Assembly (NCBI RefSeq): GCF_014205685.1
Contig: NZ_JACIIU010000010.1
Span: forward strand, 1 to 64,000
Direction: 5' to 3'
Source of the DNA: Paenochrobactrum gallinarii
GTDB lineage: Bacteria > Pseudomonadota > Alphaproteobacteria > Rhizobiales > Rhizobiaceae
Length of the DNA: 64,000 bases
The notes beneath the pieces were generated by a model, which saw only the letters and a list, made by a program, of their open reading frames with translations, made no database searches and was not told the DNA's origin. Below are positions 1 through 5,715 of this stretch, piece by piece. A program made the position numbers and the translations under genes. Position 1 is the stretch's first letter. Each line of letters starts with the position of its first letter.

Positions 1-173
1 GTGCGCTCCAGCAGTGCTGCAACGCCACCTTCTTCAACAGCTGCTTTATAGCGATAAAAAGTATCGCGCGACAGTCCCATCACCTGACAGGCTTTCGAAA
101 CATTGCCGAGTTCTTCCGCCAAATTTAACAGGCCTGTTTTATGTTTGATGATTTTATCTGTAGAATGCAACAT
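1..173 (-). CDS. IS481-type transposase, N-terminal part (cut by window edge)
   Basis: The reading frame starts at an ATG at 171-173 and runs off the left edge after about 57 codons. The visible residues include GLLNLAEELGNVSKACQ and MGLSRDTFYRY, then AVEEGGVAALLER. This is the N-terminal helix-turn-helix of IS481-type DDE transposases, which bind the element ends; the catalytic rve domain would lie outside the window. No frameshift or stop is visible in the part seen. The family call rests on recognising the HTH sequence. Whether the copy is intact cannot be judged here. Confidence 0.85.
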   Translation of the reverse strand, partial: MLHSTDKIIKHKTGLLNLAEELGNVSKACQVMGLSRDTFYRYKAAVEEGGVAALLER

Positions 174-248
174 TGTGGTTTCCTTCGTTTTGAGGTTAGG
201 TTTGCACCACTATCAAAACCGATAACCACAAAGCTCTGCAAGAGCCTA

Positions 249-286
249 CACCGTTCCCATTTCGCTAAGCCTAAATGGGAGCGGTG
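249..286. repeat. Subterminal inverted repeat of the IS end
   Basis: The arms CACCGTTCCCATTT and AAATGGGAGCGGTG are complementary except at one position, separated by 10 bases. It could be a transposase binding site or a hairpin that blocks read-in transcription. No T-run follows on either side, so it is not a typical terminator. Confidence 0.6.
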
Positions 287-323
287 TCAGATCAAATCAG
301 AACTAATACAACTAAACAAATAC

Positions 324-356
324 AGCCCCGTCCTAAACAGGCGGGGCTTTTTTATT
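324..356 (+). terminator. Rho-independent terminator-like hairpin
   Basis: The stem AGCCCCG/CGGGGCT (324-330 and 342-348) is followed by a T-rich stretch on the plus strand. On the minus strand it lies just downstream of the small gene ending at 352, but there the following sequence is only moderately T-rich. No plus-strand gene is seen upstream except the IS. Either the hairpin ends the minus-strand operon, or it belonged to a plus-strand gene lost when the IS inserted. Confidence 0.65.
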
Positions 357-513
357 TTGCTTCTTTAACACCTTCTTCTTTATGGTCGCCACAAAACCAC
401 AGTTGGCCGTAACGGCCTTGAAAGCCAAAACTGCCCCATTTCTTGCAGCCGTTATGCATGCACCAGTGTTCGTCCATTCCTTTGGATGTTCTGACCTTCT
501 TCTCATCGCTCAT
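352..513 (-). CDS. Small Cys/His-rich protein, 53 aa, unknown function
   Basis: The reading frame has 53 codons from an ATG at 511-513 to a TAA at 352-354. It contains HWCMHNGCKKWGSFGF and LWFCGDH, so three cysteines and several histidines are arranged like a small zinc-binding knuckle (C-x4-C, then about 20 residues, then C-x2-H). The start codon overlaps the stop of the upstream gene (ATGA, 510-513), which suggests translational coupling. Small proteins of this look are common in prophages and integrated elements of alphaproteobacteria. I do not recognise a named family and assign no function. Confidence 0.65.
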   Translation of the reverse strand: MSDEKKVRTSKGMDEHWCMHNGCKKWGSFGFQGRYGQLWFCGDHKEEGVKEAK

Positions 514-761
514 GCTATGCCACCTACGAAGCCACTTAATTCCTTAAGGCGCTCCATAGCCATACGGAATCGGCCATCACATCCTTTGCCACGGCATCGT
601 GAGCGGCGCTCGACTTCATCTAGGTAAAGTTGCTCATAGCCTTCCTTCTTACAAATGTCTGCCTTCCTGATGTAAACAAGGCGTCCACATTTTAGGCATA
701 TCATTTCCAAGTGTTGATCATCTTCCAGATCTCGGACTTGTATTTGGCTTTTCCAGCTCAT
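510..761 (-). CDS. Small zinc-ribbon-like protein, 83 aa, unknown function
   Basis: The 83-residue product has a CLKCGR pair near residue 23 and a second pair CRGKGC near residue 56, a spacing typical of a zinc ribbon. The remainder is charged (ADICKKEGYEQLY, RMAMERLKELSG) and has no signal peptide or membrane segment. A GGAG ribosome binding site lies just before the ATG at 759-761. The gene is followed without a gap by the 53-aa gene, with ATGA overlap. Its place next to a tRNA-Ser gene and an IS suggests accessory DNA. Function is unknown; a DNA- or RNA-binding role is only a guess from the zinc ribbon. Confidence 0.65.
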   Translation of the reverse strand: MSWKSQIQVRDLEDDQHLEMICLKCGRLVYIRKADICKKEGYEQLYLDEVERRSRCRGKGCDGRFRMAMERLKELSGFVGGIA

Positions 762-846
762 ATCGTTGGCTCCAAAATCAGGCGAGTAGCATCACTCTCA
801 CGCAACAAAATGCGCAAGTTTATGTCTGCAAAATGTGAACTTGTTT

Positions 847-1098
847 TTAGTCTTCTTGTGCCGCTGGCACTTCGCCATAAGAGGCGAGCAGGCGCGGTTC
901 ATTCATATCGCCGCTCTCTTCATCGACCACCACGGCATAAGCCACAACGCCTGCAAAGCGCTCCGCCATGAGGCCAGCAATCCTTTTTGCGCTTTCTTCA
1001 GTTTGGGCTGGTCGCATTTCGGCAGCGGTTAAATTTCGGCGATTTTTCCGATAGGGGATTACAATGAACTTTTCGGTTGTTTGCGTATTGGTGCTCAC
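847..1098 (-). CDS. Hypothetical protein, 83 aa
   Basis: I place the start at the GTG at 1096-1098 because AAAGGAG sits eight bases upstream; the open frame continues further back without a ribosome binding site. The product is soluble and of mixed charge (EKFIVIPYRKNRRNLTAAEM, then SAKRIAGLMAERFAGVVAYAVVVDEESGD). The second half looks like an alternating strand/helix fold. It lies upstream of the two Cys-rich genes on the same strand and may be in one transcript with them (85 bp gap). I do not recognise the family. Confidence 0.55.
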   Translation of the reverse strand: MSTNTQTTEKFIVIPYRKNRRNLTAAEMRPAQTEESAKRIAGLMAERFAGVVAYAVVVDEESGDMNEPRLLASYGEVPAAQED

Positions 1099-1446
1099 GA
1101 CTCGTACTCCTTTTGTTCTAAAATGTATTAAATAGGAATATTTGTCAATAATTAGGTATATGTTCCGCATGGGGAGATGTGGAGAATGTAAAATAAGTGA
1201 GCGATTTCAAACTTTATGAGAGGTTTGACTGAGGGCAATAAAATTACAATTTGGCTAATACCTTGGCGCTGGCAGCTCAACAGTTATAGGAATCAGCCAA
1301 GTGTTGCGATCACAAAACTGCGCCTAGAACCCGTAGTTAGAACAGGGATTCAAGTTAGGATAGGACACATCTAAAGCTATCCGTTTTATTTCACGGTTAT
1401 GTCAAATGAATAAAAACTGGAAAAACACCAATGAAATCAATGGTTA
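1099..1446. other. Non-coding stretch between hypothetical gene and tRNA-Ser
   Basis: I see no supported gene here. The part nearest 1100-1160 probably holds the promoter of the minus-strand small genes. The part against the tRNA 3' end is where an attachment site would lie if the small genes belong to an integrated element, but the partner repeat is not in the window. Confidence 0.4.
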
Positions 1447-1536
1447 TGGCGGAGGGGGTGGGATTCGAACCCACGGTACGGTCACCCGCACGCCGGTTTT
1501 CAAGACCGGTGCCTTAAACCACTCGGCCACCCCTCC
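1447..1536 (-). tRNA. tRNA-Ser (anticodon TGA)
   Basis: Read on the minus strand the 90-base gene starts GGAGGGGTGGCCGAG, has the anticodon arm CCGGTCTTGAAAACCGG with anticodon TGA, a long class II variable arm (GCGTGCGGGTGACCGTAC), a TGGGTTCGAATCCCA T arm, and encoded CCA at 1447-1449. It reads UCN serine codons. Its 3' end faces the small accessory genes at 352-1098, the usual arrangement for an element integrated into a tRNA gene. Confidence 0.97.
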
Positions 1537-1695
1537 GGCTAACACTTTATATTTGAACAAGAAGAACAAATATGCGCCCATATAAGGCAATATGAGCAGT
1601 GCTGAATGTCGCCTTTATATGCAAATCATTTGAAACGTCAACTGCTTATTATGCTTAAAGAAAAAATAATTGAATGAAGCTGTTAATAACAGTTT

Positions 1696-2304
1696 TTAGG
1701 GGGCCTCGCAGCTTTCCGGAACACTCTTTTCCAGATCAAGCGGTGAGGGGGTAAGACTACCTGTCATAATCTCCAATGGTTTAAACGGTGGCTCTTCCTG
1801 CATAGCCGGATTTGTCATTCGCAAAGTGTAACAACCGGTAAAGACAGTTTTTTTACCATCATTATCTTCTGCTTCAATCGCAAGTGGAAGGCTCCAGTAA
1901 ATTTGTCCGGCACCTGGGTCGGGCTCAATGTGTCTGGTTTTTACACGTACAGATTTAGTATTTTCGTAGCCTTTGGCAAAATCATCAAAATGCGGATCAC
2001 GGCCTTCTTCTGAATAATAGCTATAGGCGCGCACATATTCCTTACGATTGATCGCATTGTAATATGATTCAATCAATGTTTCGGGATTACTGCGATTATC
2101 AAGATAGTCAGGGACTTTTTCCGTTTCTTCAACCTCGTCCTGAACGGCAGGAGCTTCAGTCTTTTCAACGGTTTCAGCTGTCGCAGCAGGTTTAGGCTCT
2201 TTTTCATTGGCTGAAGCCGGCAGGCAAGACAAACCGCTAATGACAGCAGCGAGCATCAGCCCGCGCATGGTCACATCCTGCTTTTGTGCATATATCTGTC
2301 GCAT
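1696..2304 (-). CDS. Secreted hypothetical protein with signal peptide
   Basis: The 202-residue product begins with a positively charged start and a hydrophobic stretch (GLMLAAVISGLSCLPASA) that looks like a cleavable signal peptide, followed by a Pro/Glu/Lys-rich linker (EPKPAATAETVEK). The rest (from about residue 65) includes PETLIESYYNAINRKEYVRAYSYY and resembles a small NTF2/SnoaL-like alpha+beta domain. An AAGGATC ribosome binding site precedes the ATG. It stands alone, between tRNA-Ser and the divergent sufA gene. No function can be assigned. It is probably periplasmic. Confidence 0.75.
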   Translation of the reverse strand: MRQIYAQKQDVTMRGLMLAAVISGLSCLPASANEKEPKPAATAETVEKTEAPAVQDEVEETEKVPDYLDNRSNPETLIESYYNAINRKEYVRAYSYYSEEGRDPHFDDFAKGYENTKSVRVKTRHIEPDPGAGQIYWSLPLAIEAEDNDGKKTVFTGCYTLRMTNPAMQEEPPFKPLEIMTGSLTPSPLDLEKSVPESCEAP

Positions 2305-2452
2305 GAAATGATCCTTGTTAATTTATGAGCTAGCCGCAAAACATTGATCCCTTGCGATCAGCATTGTAGGATACTAAATATAGTGAAATCATGGCAAATT
2401 AAGTGAAGTTTTGTGATCGCCACGATTCTTGATTTTCTTGCTGATAGATTCA

Positions 2453-2464
2453 GTACTTTTGTAC
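2453..2464. promoter_or_regulatory. Inverted repeat GTAC-TTTT-GTAC before sufA
   Basis: A short palindrome lies about 20 bp before the sufA start, overlapping the likely promoter or leader. It could be a regulator site, but it does not match the iron-responsive boxes I know (Irr, RirA) well. I list it only as a site to test. Confidence 0.2.
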
Positions 2465-2482
2465 AAATTGAAAGTGAATAAA

Positions 2483-2863
2483 ATGGGCCGTTTTGCAGTA
2501 ATGACCTTGACCGATGCTGCTGCTGGTCGTGTGAATGAAATTGTTGAAGCGCGTGAAGATGCGCATGGCATCCGCATTGGCGTCAAAAAAGGCGGCTGTG
2601 CGGGAATGGAATATACGATCGATTTGGTCAATGAGCCGCAGCAAGGAGACGATCTGGTGCAGCATAATGGTGCGCATGTTTATATTGCGCCACAGGCCGT
2701 TATGTTTTTGCTGGGTACACAAATGGACTTTGAAGTGACGCCATTACGCACTGGCTTTGTTTTCAACAATCCAAACCAGACCTCGGCATGTGGTTGCGGT
2801 GAATCAATTGAACTGACGCCAGTCTCTGAAGAGAAGCTTCGTGAGCTTGAAAGCAATTTATAA
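2483..2863 (+). CDS. sufA: SUF-type A-type iron-sulfur carrier SufA
   Basis: The protein is 126 residues and belongs to the HesB/IscA/SufA family, which carries a [2Fe-2S] or [4Fe-4S] cluster to target apoproteins. The three ligand cysteines are present: KKGGCAGMEY in the middle and SACGCGES near the C-terminus. The start MGRFAVMTLTDAAAG matches rhizobial SufA. ErpA or IscA are alternatives, but the sequence looks closer to the rhizobial suf-operon member. Here the gene is monocistronic, divergent from its left neighbour and ended by a strong hairpin, about 58 kb from the sufD-sufS-sufT genes in this window. In relatives I know it normally follows sufT. Confidence 0.85.
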   Translation: MGRFAVMTLTDAAAGRVNEIVEAREDAHGIRIGVKKGGCAGMEYTIDLVNEPQQGDDLVQHNGAHVYIAPQAVMFLLGTQMDFEVTPLRTGFVFNNPNQTSACGCGESIELTPVSEEKLRELESNL

Positions 2864-2892
2864 AGAATTTATAATAATATATTGAAATCATT

Positions 2893-2932
2893 ATAAAAAA
2901 GCCCGCCATTTTATCTAAATGGCGGGCTGCTT
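2893..2932. terminator. Bidirectional terminator between sufA and ribN
   Basis: A perfect 12-bp stem (2900-2911 with 2917-2928, loop tatct) is flanked by a run of A on the left and T-rich sequence on the right. It ends transcripts from both converging genes. Confidence 0.9.
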
Positions 2933-2935
2933 CTT

Positions 2936-3850
2936 TTAAGCGCGGGCAGGGAGCTTTCCGGCATCACGGCGCACGAGATAAAGCGATGCGCCGACAATGA
3001 GGGCTGCGCCAAACCAGAAATTATTATCCGGCACTGCGGCAAAGACGATCCAGCCGAGAATGACATTGATCGGCAGTTTCAGATCATCAAATGGTTGCAG
3101 GAAGACAGCATCTGCTTCGGAATAAGCTGCGATTTGGCAATATTGCGCAATCGCGGTGAGGGTGCCAATCAGAATAAGAATAAACCAAACCTCCATCGCC
3201 GGCGCTGCCATTTCCGGCATACCGATGCCTGATGCAACCCATAAACCTGCATTGATTGGCGAAAGCAGAACCAGCATATAGATGGAGATGCTGACAGAGC
3301 GCTCAAAACGCGTCAGATATTTGGTCATGACGGAATATCCCGCCCAGAGAGCTGCCGCCAGCACTGGCAGCAAAGCATAGGCGGTATAGGTGTCAGACCA
3401 TGGTGCCAGAATAATCACGGCACCGGAAAAGCCGACAATAGCGGTGATAAGGCGCGCCGGAGTGACAACTTCTTTCAAGAAAAACCGTGCAAATAGGATC
3501 ACGAAAAATGGTGATGTCATTGCCAGTGCAATGACCTGCCAAATTGGCACATGGGTGAGGGCGTAGATCCACACCTGCACGCCAGCTGCGGCCAATGCAA
3601 CGCGCATAATATGCAGCATCAAATGGTTGGTGCGTAATGCCTGCAAGCCAAGACGGAACACGAAAGGCAGTGTAAGAATAAGGGCAATAATATATTGCCA
3701 AAAGGCAATCATAACCGATGGAATGCCTGTTTTAGTGCCAGCCCATTGGGTGGCGACATTGACGCCTGCATAGGCAACACAAGCAGCCAACATCAGGCTA
3801 GCGCCAAGTACAGACGATCTGGTCGTTTTAACAGAGGTAATTTGGCTCAA
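2936..3850 (-). CDS. ribN: Riboflavin importer RibN (EamA/DMT family)
   Basis: The 304-residue protein is almost entirely hydrophobic, with about ten transmembrane segments in two EamA repeats, as in drug/metabolite transporters. On fold alone the substrate would be open, but the gene lies behind an FMN riboswitch (3948-4103) on the same strand. Established work on Rhizobium and other proteobacteria shows that EamA proteins of this kind under FMN riboswitches (RibN) import riboflavin. The start is the TTG at 3848-3850 with AGGA eight bases upstream. No flavin biosynthesis gene is nearby, so the riboswitch controls this transporter alone. A strong hairpin follows the stop. Confidence 0.85.
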   Translation of the reverse strand: MSQITSVKTTRSSVLGASLMLAACVAYAGVNVATQWAGTKTGIPSVMIAFWQYIIALILTLPFVFRLGLQALRTNHLMLHIMRVALAAAGVQVWIYALTHVPIWQVIALAMTSPFFVILFARFFLKEVVTPARLITAIVGFSGAVIILAPWSDTYTAYALLPVLAAALWAGYSVMTKYLTRFERSVSISIYMLVLLSPINAGLWVASGIGMPEMAAPAMEVWFILILIGTLTAIAQYCQIAAYSEADAVFLQPFDDLKLPINVILGWIVFAAVPDNNFWFGAALIVGASLYLVRRDAGKLPARA

Positions 3851-3947
3851 CGTTGTTTTCCTGTCTCGTTAGCCTGTCACCTCAGGGTACGGGTAGAAAA
3901 CAACAATAGCAGGCGGCCAAAAGCCGTTTGCGCATGCAGCATTCACA

Positions 3948-4103
3948 CCACGCTCTCTCTCATCCGGACTATGACCGTCGGCTTCGGAGTTACACCGAAT
4001 CTGCTGACCCTGACAAGAAATGTCAGGCGCTCGCGGGCTTTCGAATAAGTTTTATTCGTTACCGCCGGTGGGGAATTTCACCCCGCCCTGAGAACTGGAT
4101 TTC
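3948..4103 (-). ncRNA. FMN riboswitch (RFN element)
   Basis: Read on the minus strand the conserved RFN blocks appear in order: CAGGGCGGGGTGAAATTCCC, then ACCGGCGGTA, AGCCCGCGAGCG, the TCAGCAGATTCGGTG segment, and CCGAAGCCGACGGTCAT ending in AGTCCGGATGAGAGAGA. It binds FMN and, in this class, lowers expression of the gene downstream when flavin is plentiful. A short hairpin with CGGC/GCCG arms followed by T-rich sequence at about 3895-3930 may be the expression platform, which would act as a terminator. Confidence 0.97.
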
Positions 4104-4199
4104 ATTAATCTAGCAGCTAAAGACCAAAATCTGATCTCTGGCTGCATATGAGATAGGATATGTGTGGCGTTAAATCAATCTATAGATGGATTTAACGCT

Positions 4200-4676
4200 T
4201 TAAGTATGGGATGCATTTGATGATGCAAACTCACCCATAAGCATTTCAAAGTCTTCAAAAGGCGGGAAACCTTCATAGCTGTGAGTGGCAGGTGTCTGCG
4301 CCCAGGCTAGTTTTTCCTTGGTCATTGTTTCGATAAACGGGACGAACCACGCATGATCTTCAAATAATGACGGACGCACATTGAGAAAGCCGTCAACGCC
4401 TTCAATGCGGGTATACATCCACGTCATGCAGTGATCGCAGAAATAATGATGCTGTTGGGCTCCATGCAAACCACCGATAACAGGTTTTCCTTGTGTGACT
4501 TTAAATCCGGAAGAGGGAACCATCGCGGTTAATGAAAACGCACTGCTGCTCATGGTCTGGCAGCCGGTACAATGGCAAGCTGCTGTCATGATCGGAGCAG
4601 CAGTGACTTCAATTTTGACCTGACCGCAACGACATTGTCCGCTTAGTGGTAATCGAGGCATTTTCATCAATTGCAT
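4200..4676 (-). CDS. GFA/CENP-V-fold zinc protein
   Basis: The 158-residue protein has the cysteine pattern of the glutathione-dependent formaldehyde-activating (GFA) fold: GQCRCGQVKIEV at the start, ACHCTGCQ near residue 35, and FCDHCM near residue 80, which bind structural and catalytic zinc. Some family members condense formaldehyde with glutathione, but many have no proven substrate, so the specific activity is open. A second possible start is the Met at residue 4. The gene is monocistronic with long spacers on both sides. Confidence 0.85.
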   Translation of the reverse strand: MQLMKMPRLPLSGQCRCGQVKIEVTAAPIMTAACHCTGCQTMSSSAFSLTAMVPSSGFKVTQGKPVIGGLHGAQQHHYFCDHCMTWMYTRIEGVDGFLNVRPSLFEDHAWFVPFIETMTKEKLAWAQTPATHSYEGFPPFEDFEMLMGEFASSNASHT

Positions 4677-4677
4677 C

Positions 4678-4945
4678 CTTCAAAGAATAATATTTATTTT
4701 ACAAATTCTTTGAAACCTTATCAATCAAATGTTCGCTACATGTGCCATTCGACGCTTAAGTGAGAGAGGCTTATTCTATCTTGTAAAATACGCGCATCAT
4801 GGTTAGATAAGATAGGTTATGGAACAAAGTGATGTGAGCAGTTGAGGTTTTACGGGTATTTAAGCCTCAATCAGCTTGATAATGATTGTGGTTGAAGCGT
4901 CAGGCTTATAGCGCGCACACCGTCAACGCCTGACGCTTGGTGTTT
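4678..4945. other. Non-coding spacer between the GFA and OsmC genes
   Basis: I see no gene here. It holds the presumed promoter of the GFA gene on the minus strand (near 4680-4740) and the 3' flank of the OsmC gene. No strong terminator hairpin was recognised. Confidence 0.4.
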
Positions 4946-5398
4946 TTAACTGATAACCTTAATTTCTGTTTTAACAGAATTGGCAATGAAACACTGTTCA
5001 TGTGCTAAATGGTGTAATTGCGCTTCCGCTTCAGCGCTTGGCTTCTCACCACCGTAAATGATCTCTGGCTTTAACTCGACACGGCTTACAAGGATTTTAC
5101 CGTCAATCTTTTCCATGAATCCGGTTGCTTTATCTGTATAGCTTTCAATGACAATGCGCTTGGCTGCGGCCACGCCAAGAAATGTAAGCATGTGACAGCT
5201 TGAAATAGCTGCAATGAAAGCCTCTTCCGGATCAACATTAGCTTCAACCGAATAAGGCAGCGGAATGACATGTGGTGATGATGAAGCCGGAACAACCTGA
5301 CCGCCATCAAAACGCCAGATATGCGCACGGCTATATTTCTTATCCGTAAAAACAGCGCCTTCACGCTCCCAATGCACTTCCACAGACATTTCCATCAT
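4946..5398 (-). CDS. OsmC-family peroxiredoxin-like protein
   Basis: The 150-residue protein has the OsmC/Ohr fold with both reactive cysteines: SSCHMLTFL near residue 90 and HEQCFIANS near residue 135. In the family these reduce organic or fatty-acid hydroperoxides using a dihydrolipoyl or other thiol partner. The middle residues DPEEAFIAAISSCHML match the YhfA/OsmC-like subgroup better than classical Ohr, so the exact peroxide preference is uncertain. The first two codons are both ATG and either may be used. It faces away from uvrA. Confidence 0.85.
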   Translation of the reverse strand: MMEMSVEVHWEREGAVFTDKKYSRAHIWRFDGGQVVPASSSPHVIPLPYSVEANVDPEEAFIAAISSCHMLTFLGVAAAKRIVIESYTDKATGFMEKIDGKILVSRVELKPEIIYGGEKPSAEAEAQLHHLAHEQCFIANSVKTEIKVIS

Positions 5399-5530
5399 AC
5401 GCGTCCTTTATCGGTTCATGTGCCTCACTATACTATGTCAGGATGAAAGGCAGAACCAGTCCGCAACAGACAAATTATCGATTGCAGAGATTTTATACAT
5501 TAAATGCGCAAGAAGACGTAAAAGGCACTT

Positions 5531-5545
5531 GTTCGATATTTGTTC
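5531..5545 (+). promoter_or_regulatory. LexA SOS box before uvrA
   Basis: The sequence GTTCGATATTTGTTC is an exact GTTC-N7-GTTC direct repeat, the established LexA operator of alphaproteobacteria. It lies about 170 bp before the uvrA start codon, on the same strand, in a spacer that otherwise has no gene. This predicts DNA-damage induction of uvrA. Confidence 0.85.
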
Positions 5546-5715
5546 TCATGTTAATTCGAGAAATAATGCTGAAACTGCTCTTCACTATGTGGTTGTCGAG
5601 TTCCATATAACTGATCAGTAAAGCAGTAAATGAACCGGATGCCGTGATGACGTGCGTTTTGCGCAGCGTCCAAGCAAGCTGGTTTGGGCATGATTTGAAG
5701 CAGGCAGAACGCAAA

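Larger units (their letters stand above)
1..289 (-). mobile_element. End of an IS481-family insertion sequence
   Basis: Upstream of the transposase start lies about 115 bp of non-coding DNA carrying a large subterminal hairpin: arms at 249-262 and 273-286 pair over 14 positions with one mismatch. A second small inverted repeat (gctct/agagc) lies at about 233-245. Read from outside inward the end would begin TGACACCGC at 289. The outer boundary is an inference from the hairpin, because the opposite terminus is outside the window and no target duplication can be checked. Confidence 0.6.

Noticed and set aside
5418-5621. Plus-strand 67-codon frame upstream of uvrA
   Set aside because: It covers the SOS box and promoter region, has no family and no ribosome binding site.
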